From a virus, in IMG/VR virus record IMGVR_UViG_3300025418_001486, positions 1-51,820 of that record: a stretch of DNA of 51,820 bases; one strand, 5' to 3'. Position numbers and translations under genes: made by a program. Shown piece after piece: positions 16,307-24,125 of the stretch. The first letter of the stretch is position 1. Each line of letters starts with the position of its first letter. The notes below the pieces were generated by a model, which was not told where the DNA came from, made no database searches, and saw only the letters and a list, made by a program, of their open reading frames with translations.

Positions 16307-17528
16307 CTGTTAACCAAGTATACGTATTACCACCCCAAGTAAATGTAGACTCATACCAATCTATCTCTGTTGGGTTTACCACAGCTACATATATACCATA
16401 ATGTGCGTACGGTTGTTGTACTGGCATGCCCGGATTATATGTATCATGAGATAAAATAGAATATCCAGCCGGATTTACTACTATAATATCAAAATACGTT
16501 GTACCAGCACTTAAGCTTGGAGCTTGATAGTTAACGACTAACTTATTATTGTTAATTATGCTGTAACTTAATGCTGGTAATAGCCCAGATAAAGCAGGGT
16601 ATTTTGCAGATAATGAAGGAGTGTTAACGAAATCATCTAAAACTACAGTGCTGTTAGTTCCTAAAAATGCATCAGGTACTGAACCGCTTACATACACTGC
16701 GTTGGTGTAATCAAACATATCTCCTAACAACGTACACGTACCAGAAAGCTGTGCAGGAGTTAACCACCGGTCAGTATATTTTATTAATGGACGCGCTGAA
16801 ACTGTAACGGTTTCATTATATGTTGTACCGTTTAATGCATTAATGGTATCGTATATAGAACCGTAATCAGCTTCGTTTGCAGGTGTGTCATTAGTTGCGT
16901 AAAAGTTGTTATTAATCTTAAAAATCCTGCCCGCTGCACCTGCATCTGACTTAAACAACCATCCTTTTATTGTAAATGTAGTATCACAGGTAATTTGGGT
17001 AGGTTGATTATTATTTACATCTATTGGGTATCCCATTTTTAGGTTACCATCCCATAATACTTCTGTTCTTATCTCCGTCCCTGGCATTGCATCATTTGTC
17101 CAAGAAATAACAAAATAAGGATCACTCCATGGAACGAAATTACTAAGAATTTGATCCATATCTGTCTGGAAGCGTGTTAAAATACTAATATTAACAACTA
17201 CATTGACAGGCACTGGCTGTAAAGCATGCGTACTAGCAACATCGGTAGAATTAATGTTATAATAGTAGCCTCCTAATTTATTAAAGACTCTATTAACATC
17301 ACGAGAGATTGAACCTATGCTAAATGCTACCGCAGGAATCGTTATTGTCTGAGCTTTATTAACTAAATCATTTAAGACTCTCTGTTTTGGAGAGTAAACA
17401 TAACGAACTGACACGGCTGACCCTGGGTTCCGGTTATTATCGTACCGTCTTACAATAGCTCCGTCAAAAGCTTGTAAGAACTGCGTTAATAAATCCTTTA
17501 TTTCCCAGTGATAGTTGTATGCCTGCAC
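16302..17528 (-). CDS. 15: Tail sheath stabiliser/completion protein (gp15 type) with long C-terminal extension
   Basis: Caps the tail tube and sheath for head joining. Residues 1-210 follow the aquatic T4-like gp15 pattern: YHWEIKDLLTQFLQAFDG, VSVRYVYSPKQRVLNDL, PAVAFSIGSISRDVNRV, then PVPVNVVVNISILTRFQTD and an ILSNFVPWSDP segment. T4 gp15 is 272 residues; this one is 408. The extra part (about 235-408) contains an Ig/IPT-like stretch with SYSIINNNKLVVNY and GTTYFDIIVVNPAGYSIL, likely an exposed decoration. The start is GTG (complement of 17526-17528), 3 bases after a TAAGTATA motif. Confidence 0.8.
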   Translation of the reverse strand: MQAYNYHWEIKDLLTQFLQAFDGAIVRRYDNNRNPGSAVSVRYVYSPKQRVLNDLVNKAQTITIPAVAFSIGSISRDVNRVFNKLGGYYYNINSTDVASTHALQPVPVNVVVNISILTRFQTDMDQILSNFVPWSDPYFVISWTNDAMPGTEIRTEVLWDGNLKMGYPIDVNNNQPTQITCDTTFTIKGWLFKSDAGAAGRIFKINNNFYATNDTPANEADYGSIYDTINALNGTTYNETVTVSARPLIKYTDRWLTPAQLSGTCTLLGDMFDYTNAVYVSGSVPDAFLGTNSTVVLDDFVNTPSLSAKYPALSGLLPALSYSIINNNKLVVNYQAPSLSAGTTYFDIIVVNPAGYSILSHDTYNPGMPVQQPYAHYGIYVAVVNPTEIDWYESTFTWGGNTYTWLTV

Positions 17529-17531
17529 AGG

Positions 17532-17539
17532 TATACTTA
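17532..17539 (-). promoter_or_regulatory. Late-promoter-like motif of gene 15
   Basis: Minus-strand TAAGTATA 3 bases before a GTG start. It also overlaps the last codon of the upstream helicase gene, so it can start late transcription within a longer early unit. Confidence 0.6.
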
Positions 17540-19144
17540 CATAATCCTATTTAAAAAGTGCCCTGGCAAAATATTTGTATTTCTTTTAATAACTGTTCCT
17601 GCAGATCCATCCAGGATATATGTAACACTAGTATCTTCTTTAGTTCGAGTGCATCTACCTGCAGCTTGGATTAAACTAATAAACATTTTCATTGTGTACC
17701 AATGTTCGTCTTTCTCTTTAAGTAAGTTAATTCGCTTACTCTCCAAAGACATATACGGCATTTTTATAATAATTTGCCATTTACCAAAATCTCCTTTTAA
17801 ATCTAACCCCATAGTAAGAGAAGGACTAATTAAAACAGTGGGGTCTGACCGTAAAAAATGCTCTCTCACTATAGATTCATTTGTAGTTCCCTCTTCTCTG
17901 TATAAAAACCGTTTACCGTTTAGTTTGTTTTGTAAAGCTTGTGTAATATTAAACGAATGAGTATGTATAATACCCTTTTCATCTTTGTGATGCTCAGCTA
18001 TTTGCTTAATAATATCGATAACTTTAGGTAAATTCTTACTAATTACCTGCTTATTCAACGGGTATTTATTATGAATATAAATAGGGCTCTTTTTCGGGTC
18101 AAAAGTTGACTGTAAATCTATGTATTTGTAGTCTGTAATACCTAAACTTTTTGCAAAAATATCACGATCTACAATAGTAGCACTCATTAACACTACAACT
18201 TCAGCATAATCAAATAAACAGTGTGTAAGTTTGTCAATTTTTAGTGGCATTACTACCACTTTTTCTGCATTTTTTTCAACAATATATTGTGCATCTTCCC
18301 AATGATTAACTGTATGCACTATAGAGTCGTATATTTCTTTGCGTTGCTGTTGTTTTGCTAATTCTATTTTATTTTTTTCAAACCTAGAACGATTAGAAAA
18401 CGAACCAATTGCTTCTTCTAACACAGAACATACATCTGTCAACCACCCTACTACTTCTGTAGTCGATTCAGACTTAAGTTTCTCAATTTTTACATCGAGA
18501 TAAGCCATCTGTTTATAATTAACAGTAGCAGAAAAGTTTTTTACTATTTCGTCTTCTAGTTCTGAACACTCATCACAAACAATAATTTGACGTTTTTTAA
18601 GATAATTAGGTAAGTTAAAGAATGAAGCGTAATTTAACACCGTAAACTTGTTAACTAGTGCTTTATTACGAGTCTCATAATATGGACATATACAATCGCT
18701 CCAACACTTTTTCTTAAGATTTTGTGCAATTACACAAGGTGCCTGATCCACAGTAAAACTATCATCAACTTCACACTGATAGTTAGTCTTACCTTTAAAT
18801 ATTACACCATCTTCAAACAACTTACCGTACTGATCTTGTAAAGCTTTTGTTGTAGTTAAAGCAAAGGCACCATGAGGTTCAAACCTATTAAACGCACCTT
18901 CAAAATCTTTATCATAAGCACTATAACTATACACTAATTTTGCATAATCTGAATGAGCTTCATTAGTAGTATTAGCAAGTGTTTTACTAAAAAACGACTT
19001 ACCTGAACCAGTAGGTGCTTGTACAATAATAAACTTTGTACCTGAATTGATTGCTTCCTGGATCTGGTTTAGTCCAGCGATTTGATGCTCTCTAGGTTCA
19101 AATCCAGGCGGAAAGTAGTCCAGTAAAGGTTTTTCGAGTTTCAT
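17537..19144 (-). CDS. XPD/DinG-type superfamily 2 DNA helicase with Fe-S cluster cysteines
   Basis: ATP-dependent 5'-3' helicase expected to act in replication or repair. Walker A is APTGSGKS (43-50), the DEAH-type box is DECS (191-194), and the C-terminal half has a TSLTMGLDL-like motif V (SPSLTMGLDLKG) and motif VI QAAGRCTRT. Cysteines at 124, 137, 147, 151 and 153 lie between motif I and motif II, exactly where XPD/DinG enzymes hold a 4Fe-4S cluster. At 535 residues it is compact compared with DinG (~700). It is separate from UvsW, which is encoded at 34436. Confidence 0.88.
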   Translation of the reverse strand: MKLEKPLLDYFPPGFEPREHQIAGLNQIQEAINSGTKFIIVQAPTGSGKSFFSKTLANTTNEAHSDYAKLVYSYSAYDKDFEGAFNRFEPHGAFALTTTKALQDQYGKLFEDGVIFKGKTNYQCEVDDSFTVDQAPCVIAQNLKKKCWSDCICPYYETRNKALVNKFTVLNYASFFNLPNYLKKRQIIVCDECSELEDEIVKNFSATVNYKQMAYLDVKIEKLKSESTTEVVGWLTDVCSVLEEAIGSFSNRSRFEKNKIELAKQQQRKEIYDSIVHTVNHWEDAQYIVEKNAEKVVVMPLKIDKLTHCLFDYAEVVVLMSATIVDRDIFAKSLGITDYKYIDLQSTFDPKKSPIYIHNKYPLNKQVISKNLPKVIDIIKQIAEHHKDEKGIIHTHSFNITQALQNKLNGKRFLYREEGTTNESIVREHFLRSDPTVLISPSLTMGLDLKGDFGKWQIIIKMPYMSLESKRINLLKEKDEHWYTMKMFISLIQAAGRCTRTKEDTSVTYILDGSAGTVIKRNTNILPGHFLNRIM

Positions 19145-19183
19145 TAATAAATGTATACGTTATTATACTTGTACTTTAACGTA

Positions 19184-19516
19184 TTACAAGCTCGAAATCG
19201 TCAAAACACTATCATAAAACCGACTATTTTTGACTTTTGTAACTCCTTTTAGAGTTAAAAGCAAATTAAAGTCGTTTTCTGCTAAAGTTTCTAATCTATA
19301 GTCAAAGCTTACCTTACCCTTTTCTTCTTCTGCAGAGTATGGAAACGGAATCTCAAAGGTTTCGCGTTTTTTATCATTAACTAAGATAAAAGACAGATAG
19401 TTGCCAGATAACTTGTATATTAGTAATCTGCCACTCTTGTATGTTTTATGTTTAAAACTAAATGTTACCTCTTTTTGCAGGAGAGGTTTGAGTAAAGTGT
19501 CTATTTTTTCTGTCAT
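19184..19516 (-). CDS. Unrecognised 110-residue protein
   Basis: No family recognised. The sequence alternates hydrophobic and charged residues in short stretches (EVTFSFKHKTYKSGRLLIYKL; then FDYRLETLAE), suggesting a small beta-sheet protein. It overlaps the preceding WYL_2-like gene by 4 bases, so the two are translationally coupled and may work together. Confidence 0.6.
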   Translation of the reverse strand: MTEKIDTLLKPLLQKEVTFSFKHKTYKSGRLLIYKLSGNYLSFILVNDKKRETFEIPFPYSAEEEKGKVSFDYRLETLAENDFNLLLTLKGVTKVKNSRFYDSVLTISSL

Positions 19517-19887
19517 GTGTGCATGAACTGTACTTTTTCAGATTCTGTCATTTTTGACAGTACTTTATTGAAATATTCCCAAAACTTATCTGGGGGGTTA
19601 GTATTAATTGCGCTAACTATCTCTACACTTTCTGCAGGAATTAACCTGAAATCTTGCATAAAAATATCCCAGGTCATTACAAGGCCTTTTTCAACAGGAC
19701 TAAAATCTAAGCTGTTAGGTGCACCGTGAAAATTCAAAGCCAAACGACCCGGGGTACTATTAAGTAGATTAGTATCGTTAGTTGCAAGCATTCTTCTAAA
19801 TTCGTTTCCAGGTAGAGGTCTACGTCTATTGAATCTAAGTTCTACAACGTTAGTATTGAGTATTTGTACTAGGGTACCTGGAGACAT
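19513..19887 (-). CDS. Sm/SH3-like small protein (WYL_2 / DUF2693 type)
   Basis: A 124-residue protein with the pattern VVELRFNRRR, then RRMLATNDTNLL, and later VMTWDIFMQDFRLIPAESV. This order (basic strand, R-x-M-x-x-T, then W-D-x-x-x-x-x-x-R-x-x-x-x-x-x-I/V) is what I know from the Sm-like SH3 beta-barrel family WYL_2 (DUF2693), common in T4-like phages. The biochemical role is unknown; nucleic-acid binding is a reasonable guess from the fold. Confidence 0.6.
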   Translation of the reverse strand: MSPGTLVQILNTNVVELRFNRRRPLPGNEFRRMLATNDTNLLNSTPGRLALNFHGAPNSLDFSPVEKGLVMTWDIFMQDFRLIPAESVEIVSAINTNPPDKFWEYFNKVLSKMTESEKVQFMHT

Positions 19888-19892
19888 TCATA

Positions 19893-20345
19893 TTACTTAG
19901 CAGGTACTGCTCTGCCAAAAATACGTTCTTCATTGAGAAACACAATGTTCTTTAATCCGTTCATCTTTGCACACTTAATGCCAAAGTTACTTGGAAATAT
20001 TACGTGTTCTCCTACCTTAGTTTTGCATCGAGGACCGGCAATGATGACTTTAGCTACACGCCAAGCAGACTGCACCATATTAACAGGTACAAATATACCA
20101 TCTCTCATAATTTGAGTGTTATCCTCATTACAATCTGCAAACTGGCACATCATAATATCATCTAAGAGTGATTCTAGCTTCCAATCACTAAGATTAATAT
20201 CAGAACCTGCGTAATTGTCAAGCTGAACAAGACCTTTAACGTTGTCTGTTTCAATATCTTCGTTTGCCTTAAGCGCTTGATTACGGTCCTCAGCGCTTAA
20301 ATGCTTTAAATCTCTCTCTAGTTTATGTTGTAGATTTTTCTTCAT
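19893..20345 (-). CDS. GroES-like co-chaperonin candidate (functional analogue of gp31)
   Basis: The C-terminal 85 residues follow the GroES barrel order: a strand with DDIMMCQF, a loop, DGIFVPV, WRVAKVIIAGP, then KVGEHVIFPSNFGI and a last strand IVFLNEERIFG. GroES proteins read similarly (G-G-I-x-x-P, V-G-x-V-x-x-x-G-P, V-x-x-G-D-x-V-x-F). T4 encodes gp31 to help GroEL fold the capsid protein, so a phage co-chaperonin is plausible. An N-terminal helical extension of about 60 residues is unusual for GroES. It overlaps gene 62 by 23 bases. Recognition is from pattern only. Confidence 0.55.
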   Translation of the reverse strand: MKKNLQHKLERDLKHLSAEDRNQALKANEDIETDNVKGLVQLDNYAGSDINLSDWKLESLLDDIMMCQFADCNEDNTQIMRDGIFVPVNMVQSAWRVAKVIIAGPRCKTKVGEHVIFPSNFGIKCAKMNGLKNIVFLNEERIFGRAVPAK

Positions 20346-20715
20346 TTGGTAATTTTAAATTAAATTGCTCTATATAGAGACTTACCTCTCTCTCTGAGAT
20401 TTCAAGGTTGTTTGCAATCTTTTGTAAGGTCGCGGTACTTTTGTTACTAGCATCTTTCTTAGCTTTCTTAATATAGCTTATACGTTTAAACTTACAAGCA
20501 GGTAAAATAGTCTTTAACGTTACGTACCAGTCTTTATTAGACTCTAAATTCTTCCAATACCTGTTGGTTGTATCGTTAACTATTTGTGCTACTGGAGCAG
20601 AATGCATAGAACACCAACGCTGGATAAGGAACGGTTGAAATTCCTTATCCTCGTTGATATTGCTAATATCAGATTCCTTACCTTTATAAAGAATCTTATT
20701 GATATAATCAAACAT
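20323..20715 (-). CDS. 62: Sliding-clamp loader small subunit (gp62 type)
   Basis: Pairs with gp44 to load the gp45 clamp. The 130-residue protein starts MFDYINKILYKGK, continues with EFQPFLIQRWCSM and NRYWKN, then LKTILPACKFKRISYIKKAKK and a C-terminal helix-turn segment. This matches the short gp62 form of aquatic T4-like phages (FxPFxxxRxLSx, then RxxFxxWxKK). T4 gp62 is longer (187). The 3' end overlaps the GroES-like gene by 23 bases; the stop of the upstream gene overlaps its start codon by one base. Confidence 0.75.
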   Translation of the reverse strand: MFDYINKILYKGKESDISNINEDKEFQPFLIQRWCSMHSAPVAQIVNDTTNRYWKNLESNKDWYVTLKTILPACKFKRISYIKKAKKDASNKSTATLQKIANNLEISEREVSLYIEQFNLKLPNEEKSTT

Positions 20716-21296
20716 TAAACAATTACTTTAGCAGTAGCAACAAAAATGTTATCTACCATTTGATAAAACTGTTGATGTACTTGTAATTGGAACTTTTCTG
20801 CATCAGCAGGTGAAAGATTAGTACTAAATGCAAAAGCAGGAGCTTTTTTACCAGCACTAATATTAATACCTGTATGTCCAATAGCTACATTATCTTTAGA
20901 GTATGTAATACTAACAGAAGCTTTACCTTTTTGTTGTACTATACCACCTTGATTATGTTCAGCGTGTACAATTAAGTCATCACCTTTCATTTCAATAGGT
21001 TTCTTAATATAAGTGTGTAGAGTATTAGCAATCGCTGTATTAAACAAGCGCTGAAAACATACTGCACCGAAAGGATCTAGATTAGGTATCTCCCAGCAGA
21101 AGTTAATCATAGAATCACTATAGATGTAGTCTTTTTCTAGAGAATCTTCTAAATCAATAAGGTTTAATGTAACTTCTACAGGAGCTACGTAGCTAACAAT
21201 ATTACCCACAGCCAGAGTCTTATCTCTGAAATACTTATAAGCAAAACGCTTGTGAATAAAATCGCCGTTATAGATAGTTTGGTCTTTGATAATCAT
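20715..21296 (-). CDS. DUF366-like protein
   Basis: The 193-residue protein has the order I know from DUF366: YNGDFIHKRFAYKYF at the N-terminus, VSYVAPVEV, LIDLEDS, IYSDSMINFCWEIPN, then FQRLFNTAIANTL. DUF366 proteins read M-V-D-L-E-D, S-x-x-M-L-H-F and Q-R-L-L at these points. The second half has DLIVHAEHNQGG and KASVSITYSKDN. Function is not established. Because this phage carries a 7-deazaguanine pathway, and an enzyme in that pathway would be useful, it is worth asking whether it belongs there, but nothing in the sequence proves it. It is one base from gene 62. Confidence 0.6.
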   Translation of the reverse strand: MIIKDQTIYNGDFIHKRFAYKYFRDKTLAVGNIVSYVAPVEVTLNLIDLEDSLEKDYIYSDSMINFCWEIPNLDPFGAVCFQRLFNTAIANTLHTYIKKPIEMKGDDLIVHAEHNQGGIVQQKGKASVSITYSKDNVAIGHTGINISAGKKAPAFAFSTNLSPADAEKFQLQVHQQFYQMVDNIFVATAKVIV

Positions 21297-21317
21297 AATA
21301 GTATTATAAAATGTATT

Positions 21318-22007
21318 TTAATATTTTCCAGTCCTTGCCTTATTTAAAAACCAGTCTTGTCCGATATTAAATTCATTAGTAAAAGATCTCAAGCCCGGTG
21401 AAGTATGTACGACATTAATATTAGTAGTACCGAGTTTTAATTTAGCTTTATTACATTGCAAGCTAAAATCAATATCATAAAAATGAAACTTAGCTGGACA
21501 TGTCTCATCGAAACTAACACCAGCTTCATATATTTTTTTAGGGTTAAATGCTAAAAATAGCCCGTCCAACATAAGCACTCTGCCGTTTTTTCCAAAATGA
21601 GTCTTAAAAACACTATTTCTGTTTATATCTTGAGTATGGTAAACATCCCCTCTATGTGTTTCTTTAGGGCACATAATATGCCAAAGTGCAGGCGTCGTAA
21701 GCTTTGCTTCTGAACCACCTGCTAAGCCTATAACATCATATTTTGTTAAAGCTTGATGCAGTTTTTCTATCCAATCATCGTCAGTGATTAGTATATCATC
21801 ATGTGCTAATACAAGTATACAATCTTCATCTTTATAGGTGTTGATAAAAGAGTTGTATACTTTAGCAATAGCGGTTTTATTATTAAATGCACCGCTTACC
21901 GTCGTGACTTTATCTAACTCTTCGCTGTTAGCGATAACAAACTTACTTCTTTTCTTAAGATCCTCAAAAGAAGAGGCTGTAGAACAGAAACTTAAATAAA
22001 CATTCAT
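21318..22007 (-). CDS. Glycosyltransferase, GT-A type
   Basis: The 229-residue protein has a GT-A-like layout: N-terminal strand VYLSFCSTAS, NNKTAIAKVYNSFI, the acidic strand ILVLAHDDILI, a VIGLAGGSEA segment, LDGLFLAFNPKKIYEAG and a late FHFYDIDFSLQCNKA with D-x-D and acceptor-site acidic residues. The HDD triplet at about residue 69 is the likely metal/sugar-nucleotide site. It is like the short family-2 enzymes whose conserved end reads H-x-Y-D-x-D. It overlaps the next gene by one base. Confidence 0.75.
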   Translation of the reverse strand: MNVYLSFCSTASSFEDLKKRSKFVIANSEELDKVTTVSGAFNNKTAIAKVYNSFINTYKDEDCILVLAHDDILITDDDWIEKLHQALTKYDVIGLAGGSEAKLTTPALWHIMCPKETHRGDVYHTQDINRNSVFKTHFGKNGRVLMLDGLFLAFNPKKIYEAGVSFDETCPAKFHFYDIDFSLQCNKAKLKLGTTNINVVHTSPGLRSFTNEFNIGQDWFLNKARTGKY

Positions 22008-22267
22008 TAGTCTTTAATAACTGTTTGTCTCGGTATATTAGGTATCTTGTTTACAAGCTCTTCTACAGTAAAATCATCACTGATACCTGTTTCATATATA
22101 AAGATATTATACAGTTTCATGTTTTTATCGTTAATTCTTTCTGCTAATTCAAGCATACGTTTACGGTGCACAGGTGTGTGATCGGAACATATATCACAAC
22201 TTGCAGTGAACAATAACGATTCTACTAAGAGTTGTTTTTCTTCTGTATTTAACTGTAAGCCTTTCAT
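22007..22267 (-). CDS. Small conserved-looking protein, unknown
   Basis: An 86-residue protein. The N-terminal half (NTEEKQLLVESLLFTASCD followed by a second Cys and HRKRMLELAERI) looks helical, with a C-x-x-C pair at about 24-27. The second half is acidic and proline-containing. I have seen similar short proteins in T4-like aquatic phages but know no function. Confidence 0.55.
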   Translation of the reverse strand: MKGLQLNTEEKQLLVESLLFTASCDICSDHTPVHRKRMLELAERINDKNMKLYNIFIYETGISDDFTVEELVNKIPNIPRQTVIKD

Positions 22268-22309
22268 ATAGTGCTTACAGTATAATAGTTTATAGAAATA
22301 AATCTACTA

Positions 22310-22678
22310 CTATTTACCGAAAAAATGAATTAACAGATCTGTAACGCTGCTTATCAATGCAACCCAAATAGCTGTTTGCATATGCCAATGTAAGCCTTGC
22401 TGTTTTTGGTGTTTTGCATCGCATTTATTCACAGTAGTGTATATTTCATTATGGTACACTTCCATCAAGTCTCGTGTTTCGTTAAAACGACTATCCATAT
22501 CAGCCCTTAAATGCATTATATCATTATTAAGAGTTGCAACTTGTTGCATTAAACTAGGATGTCCATTACCGTCTCGTACAATTTTACTAATATTAGCAAG
22601 ATCTTCTTTTACGTTGACTATATCTCTATTAATATAGTCTATAGCAGTATTTCTTTCGGGTGTTTTTTTTGCAGGCAT
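22310..22678 (-). CDS. Small coiled-coil protein with C-terminal membrane anchor
   Basis: The 122-residue protein has a basic start (MPAKKTPER), a long helical stretch with heptad-like spacing (about 15-85, including QQVATLNNDIMHLRADMDSR), and a single hydrophobic segment near the end (TAIWVALISSVTDLLIHFF, about 102-120) followed by GK. This is a tail-anchored membrane protein with its coil in the cytoplasm or periplasm. Roles in lysis control or superinfection are possible but not shown. Confidence 0.6.
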   Translation of the reverse strand: MPAKKTPERNTAIDYINRDIVNVKEDLANISKIVRDGNGHPSLMQQVATLNNDIMHLRADMDSRFNETRDLMEVYHNEIYTTVNKCDAKHQKQQGLHWHMQTAIWVALISSVTDLLIHFFGK

Positions 22679-22687
22679 ACATTATAT

Positions 22688-23344
22688 TTAGAATACAAAG
22701 TATGGAGACTTATGCTTGAATCTTCCGGCAGGTACTATACATTTGCAATCTTGTATTTCATATACAATTCCCTCATTTAAAGACTCACTATCTTGGAATT
22801 CAGTAGATGAAAAAGATCCAGAAGCTGGATTTGCAAACAAAGTACTCGCACTTCTAGCCAAATAAGTTTTATTAGTCTTACTATTAAAAGCCCATATAGC
22901 AAATGTACCTTTGAGTACTTCCATAGCTTCTGATACTTGTTTTTTAACTTCTAATACACGAGGTATAATACAGCTATCAGTTCTACCGGTAAAATCTTCG
23001 TCAGGAAAATACTCTCTGCATAAGCTCTCAAAATTACTAATAATACCGTTATGAGCAACTATCCAGTCACCATAAGTGAATGGGTGATTGTTAATTGCTT
23101 CAAATGTCTTCGTTTCAACAGTAGGGCCACGGGAATGATATAAAAAGTAATGGTTATGAGTATCTATACCCGGCGGGTTAAAACAATCTACAGGTTTATT
23201 AAAGATACCTTCAGTCTTTTGAACTCGGTACTGACTGTTAGAGTCTAATACTAACGCACCTGAGCTATAATAACCTCTTGCAAGATTATCTTTGTATAGA
23301 CTAAAAGCTGTATCTTTATCTTTACTACCTGCTATACCGCACAT
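22688..23344 (-). CDS. Class II glutamine amidotransferase, paired with QueC
   Basis: An N-terminal-nucleophile amidotransferase that releases ammonia from glutamine. Cys2 follows the initiator (MCGIAGS); HSRGPT (like H-T-R-W-A-T), NNHPFTYGDWIVAHNGIISN (like N-A-H-P-F and H-N-G-I) and RTDSC complete the family pattern. At 218 residues it is the glutaminase domain alone, so it needs a partner synthase. It lies one base downstream of queC in the same operon. In some archaea and phages, glutaminase and QueC domains are fused (GAT-QueC) to make archaeosine; here the two are adjacent genes. It may instead simply feed ammonia to QueC. Confidence 0.85.
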   Translation of the reverse strand: MCGIAGSKDKDTAFSLYKDNLARGYYSSGALVLDSNSQYRVQKTEGIFNKPVDCFNPPGIDTHNHYFLYHSRGPTVETKTFEAINNHPFTYGDWIVAHNGIISNFESLCREYFPDEDFTGRTDSCIIPRVLEVKKQVSEAMEVLKGTFAIWAFNSKTNKTYLARSASTLFANPASGSFSSTEFQDSESLNEGIVYEIQDCKCIVPAGRFKHKSPYFVF

Positions 23345-23345
23345 A

Positions 23346-24068
23346 TTATGTTAAATAGGTTAAAGGTTTGCAATCGTACTGTTCCCATGGAATATTACGT
23401 GAATATTTAATAGGGTCAATAGCTTTATTATCAATAAAACCTTTAATACGTGCAGCACACGATACACATTCACCACAAGCAGGGTCAGTACCTTCATAAC
23501 AGGTATGTGTTTGTCTAAAATCTACTTTTAAGTCAATACCAGTCTTAATTACCTCTTCTTTAGAATAACGCATAAACGGTGCATTAACTTTAATAGTATT
23601 CTTACGATTAAGACTATAAATGTCATTAACTTTATTTAGAAACATTGAAGTGCAGTCCCAGTAACCGCTGAAATCGTCGGTTTCAACAGCACCATAAAAT
23701 AAGTCTTGTGCACCGATAGATTCAGCCCAGCCAGCTGCAGAAGTAAGTAGAAGTAAGTTTCTAAACGGTACGTAGCTTAAAGGCTGAGCATTACCAATAT
23801 CATCTTTAGCTTTAGGTATCTTTAAGTCTTTATTAGTTAATGCAGACATTGTAGAGATATCTCTAAAGAAATCCATATCAATGACTTTATGCTCTTTAAC
23901 ATTGCAAGCTTTAGCTTGAAACTTAGCACAATCGATTTCTCGAGCAATCCGTTGACCGTAATTAAAAGTTACAGCATATACCTCATCATAACTAAGAGTC
24001 TTAGTTACATAATGTAATAATACTGTACTATCCATACCGCCTGATAATATAACTAGTGCTTTACTCAT
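23346..24068 (-). CDS. queC: 7-cyano-7-deazaguanine (preQ0) synthase QueC
   Basis: Converts 7-carboxy-7-deazaguanine (made by QueE) to preQ0 with ATP and ammonia. The PP-loop SGGMDSTVLL is at residues 9-18, FNYGQR is near 38, and the C-terminal zinc site reads CYEGTDPACGECVSCAAR (four cysteines). Length 240 is normal. First gene of a two-gene unit with the glutaminase. Together with queD, queE, queF and dpdA in this window it supplies a DNA-base modification pathway. Confidence 0.95.
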   Translation of the reverse strand: MSKALVILSGGMDSTVLLHYVTKTLSYDEVYAVTFNYGQRIAREIDCAKFQAKACNVKEHKVIDMDFFRDISTMSALTNKDLKIPKAKDDIGNAQPLSYVPFRNLLLLTSAAGWAESIGAQDLFYGAVETDDFSGYWDCTSMFLNKVNDIYSLNRKNTIKVNAPFMRYSKEEVIKTGIDLKVDFRQTHTCYEGTDPACGECVSCAARIKGFIDNKAIDPIKYSRNIPWEQYDCKPLTYLT

Positions 24069-24113
24069 ATGCCTATAATAACGTCTCTTAATAGAAATTC
24101 AATGGAAAAGTAG

Positions 24114-24121
24114 TAAATAAT
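24114..24121 (+). promoter_or_regulatory. Late-promoter-like motif before repeat-containing internal-protein candidate
   Basis: TAAATAAT with GTAT before the ATG at 24126. The fixed 3-5 base spacing seen elsewhere favours this ATG over the one at 24120, which would sit inside the motif. Confidence 0.5.
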
Positions 24122-24125
24122 GTAT

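Noticed and set aside
17508-17960. 150-residue open frame on the plus strand
   Set aside because: It is antisense to the C-terminal motifs of the helicase gene, which are clearly coding on the minus strand.
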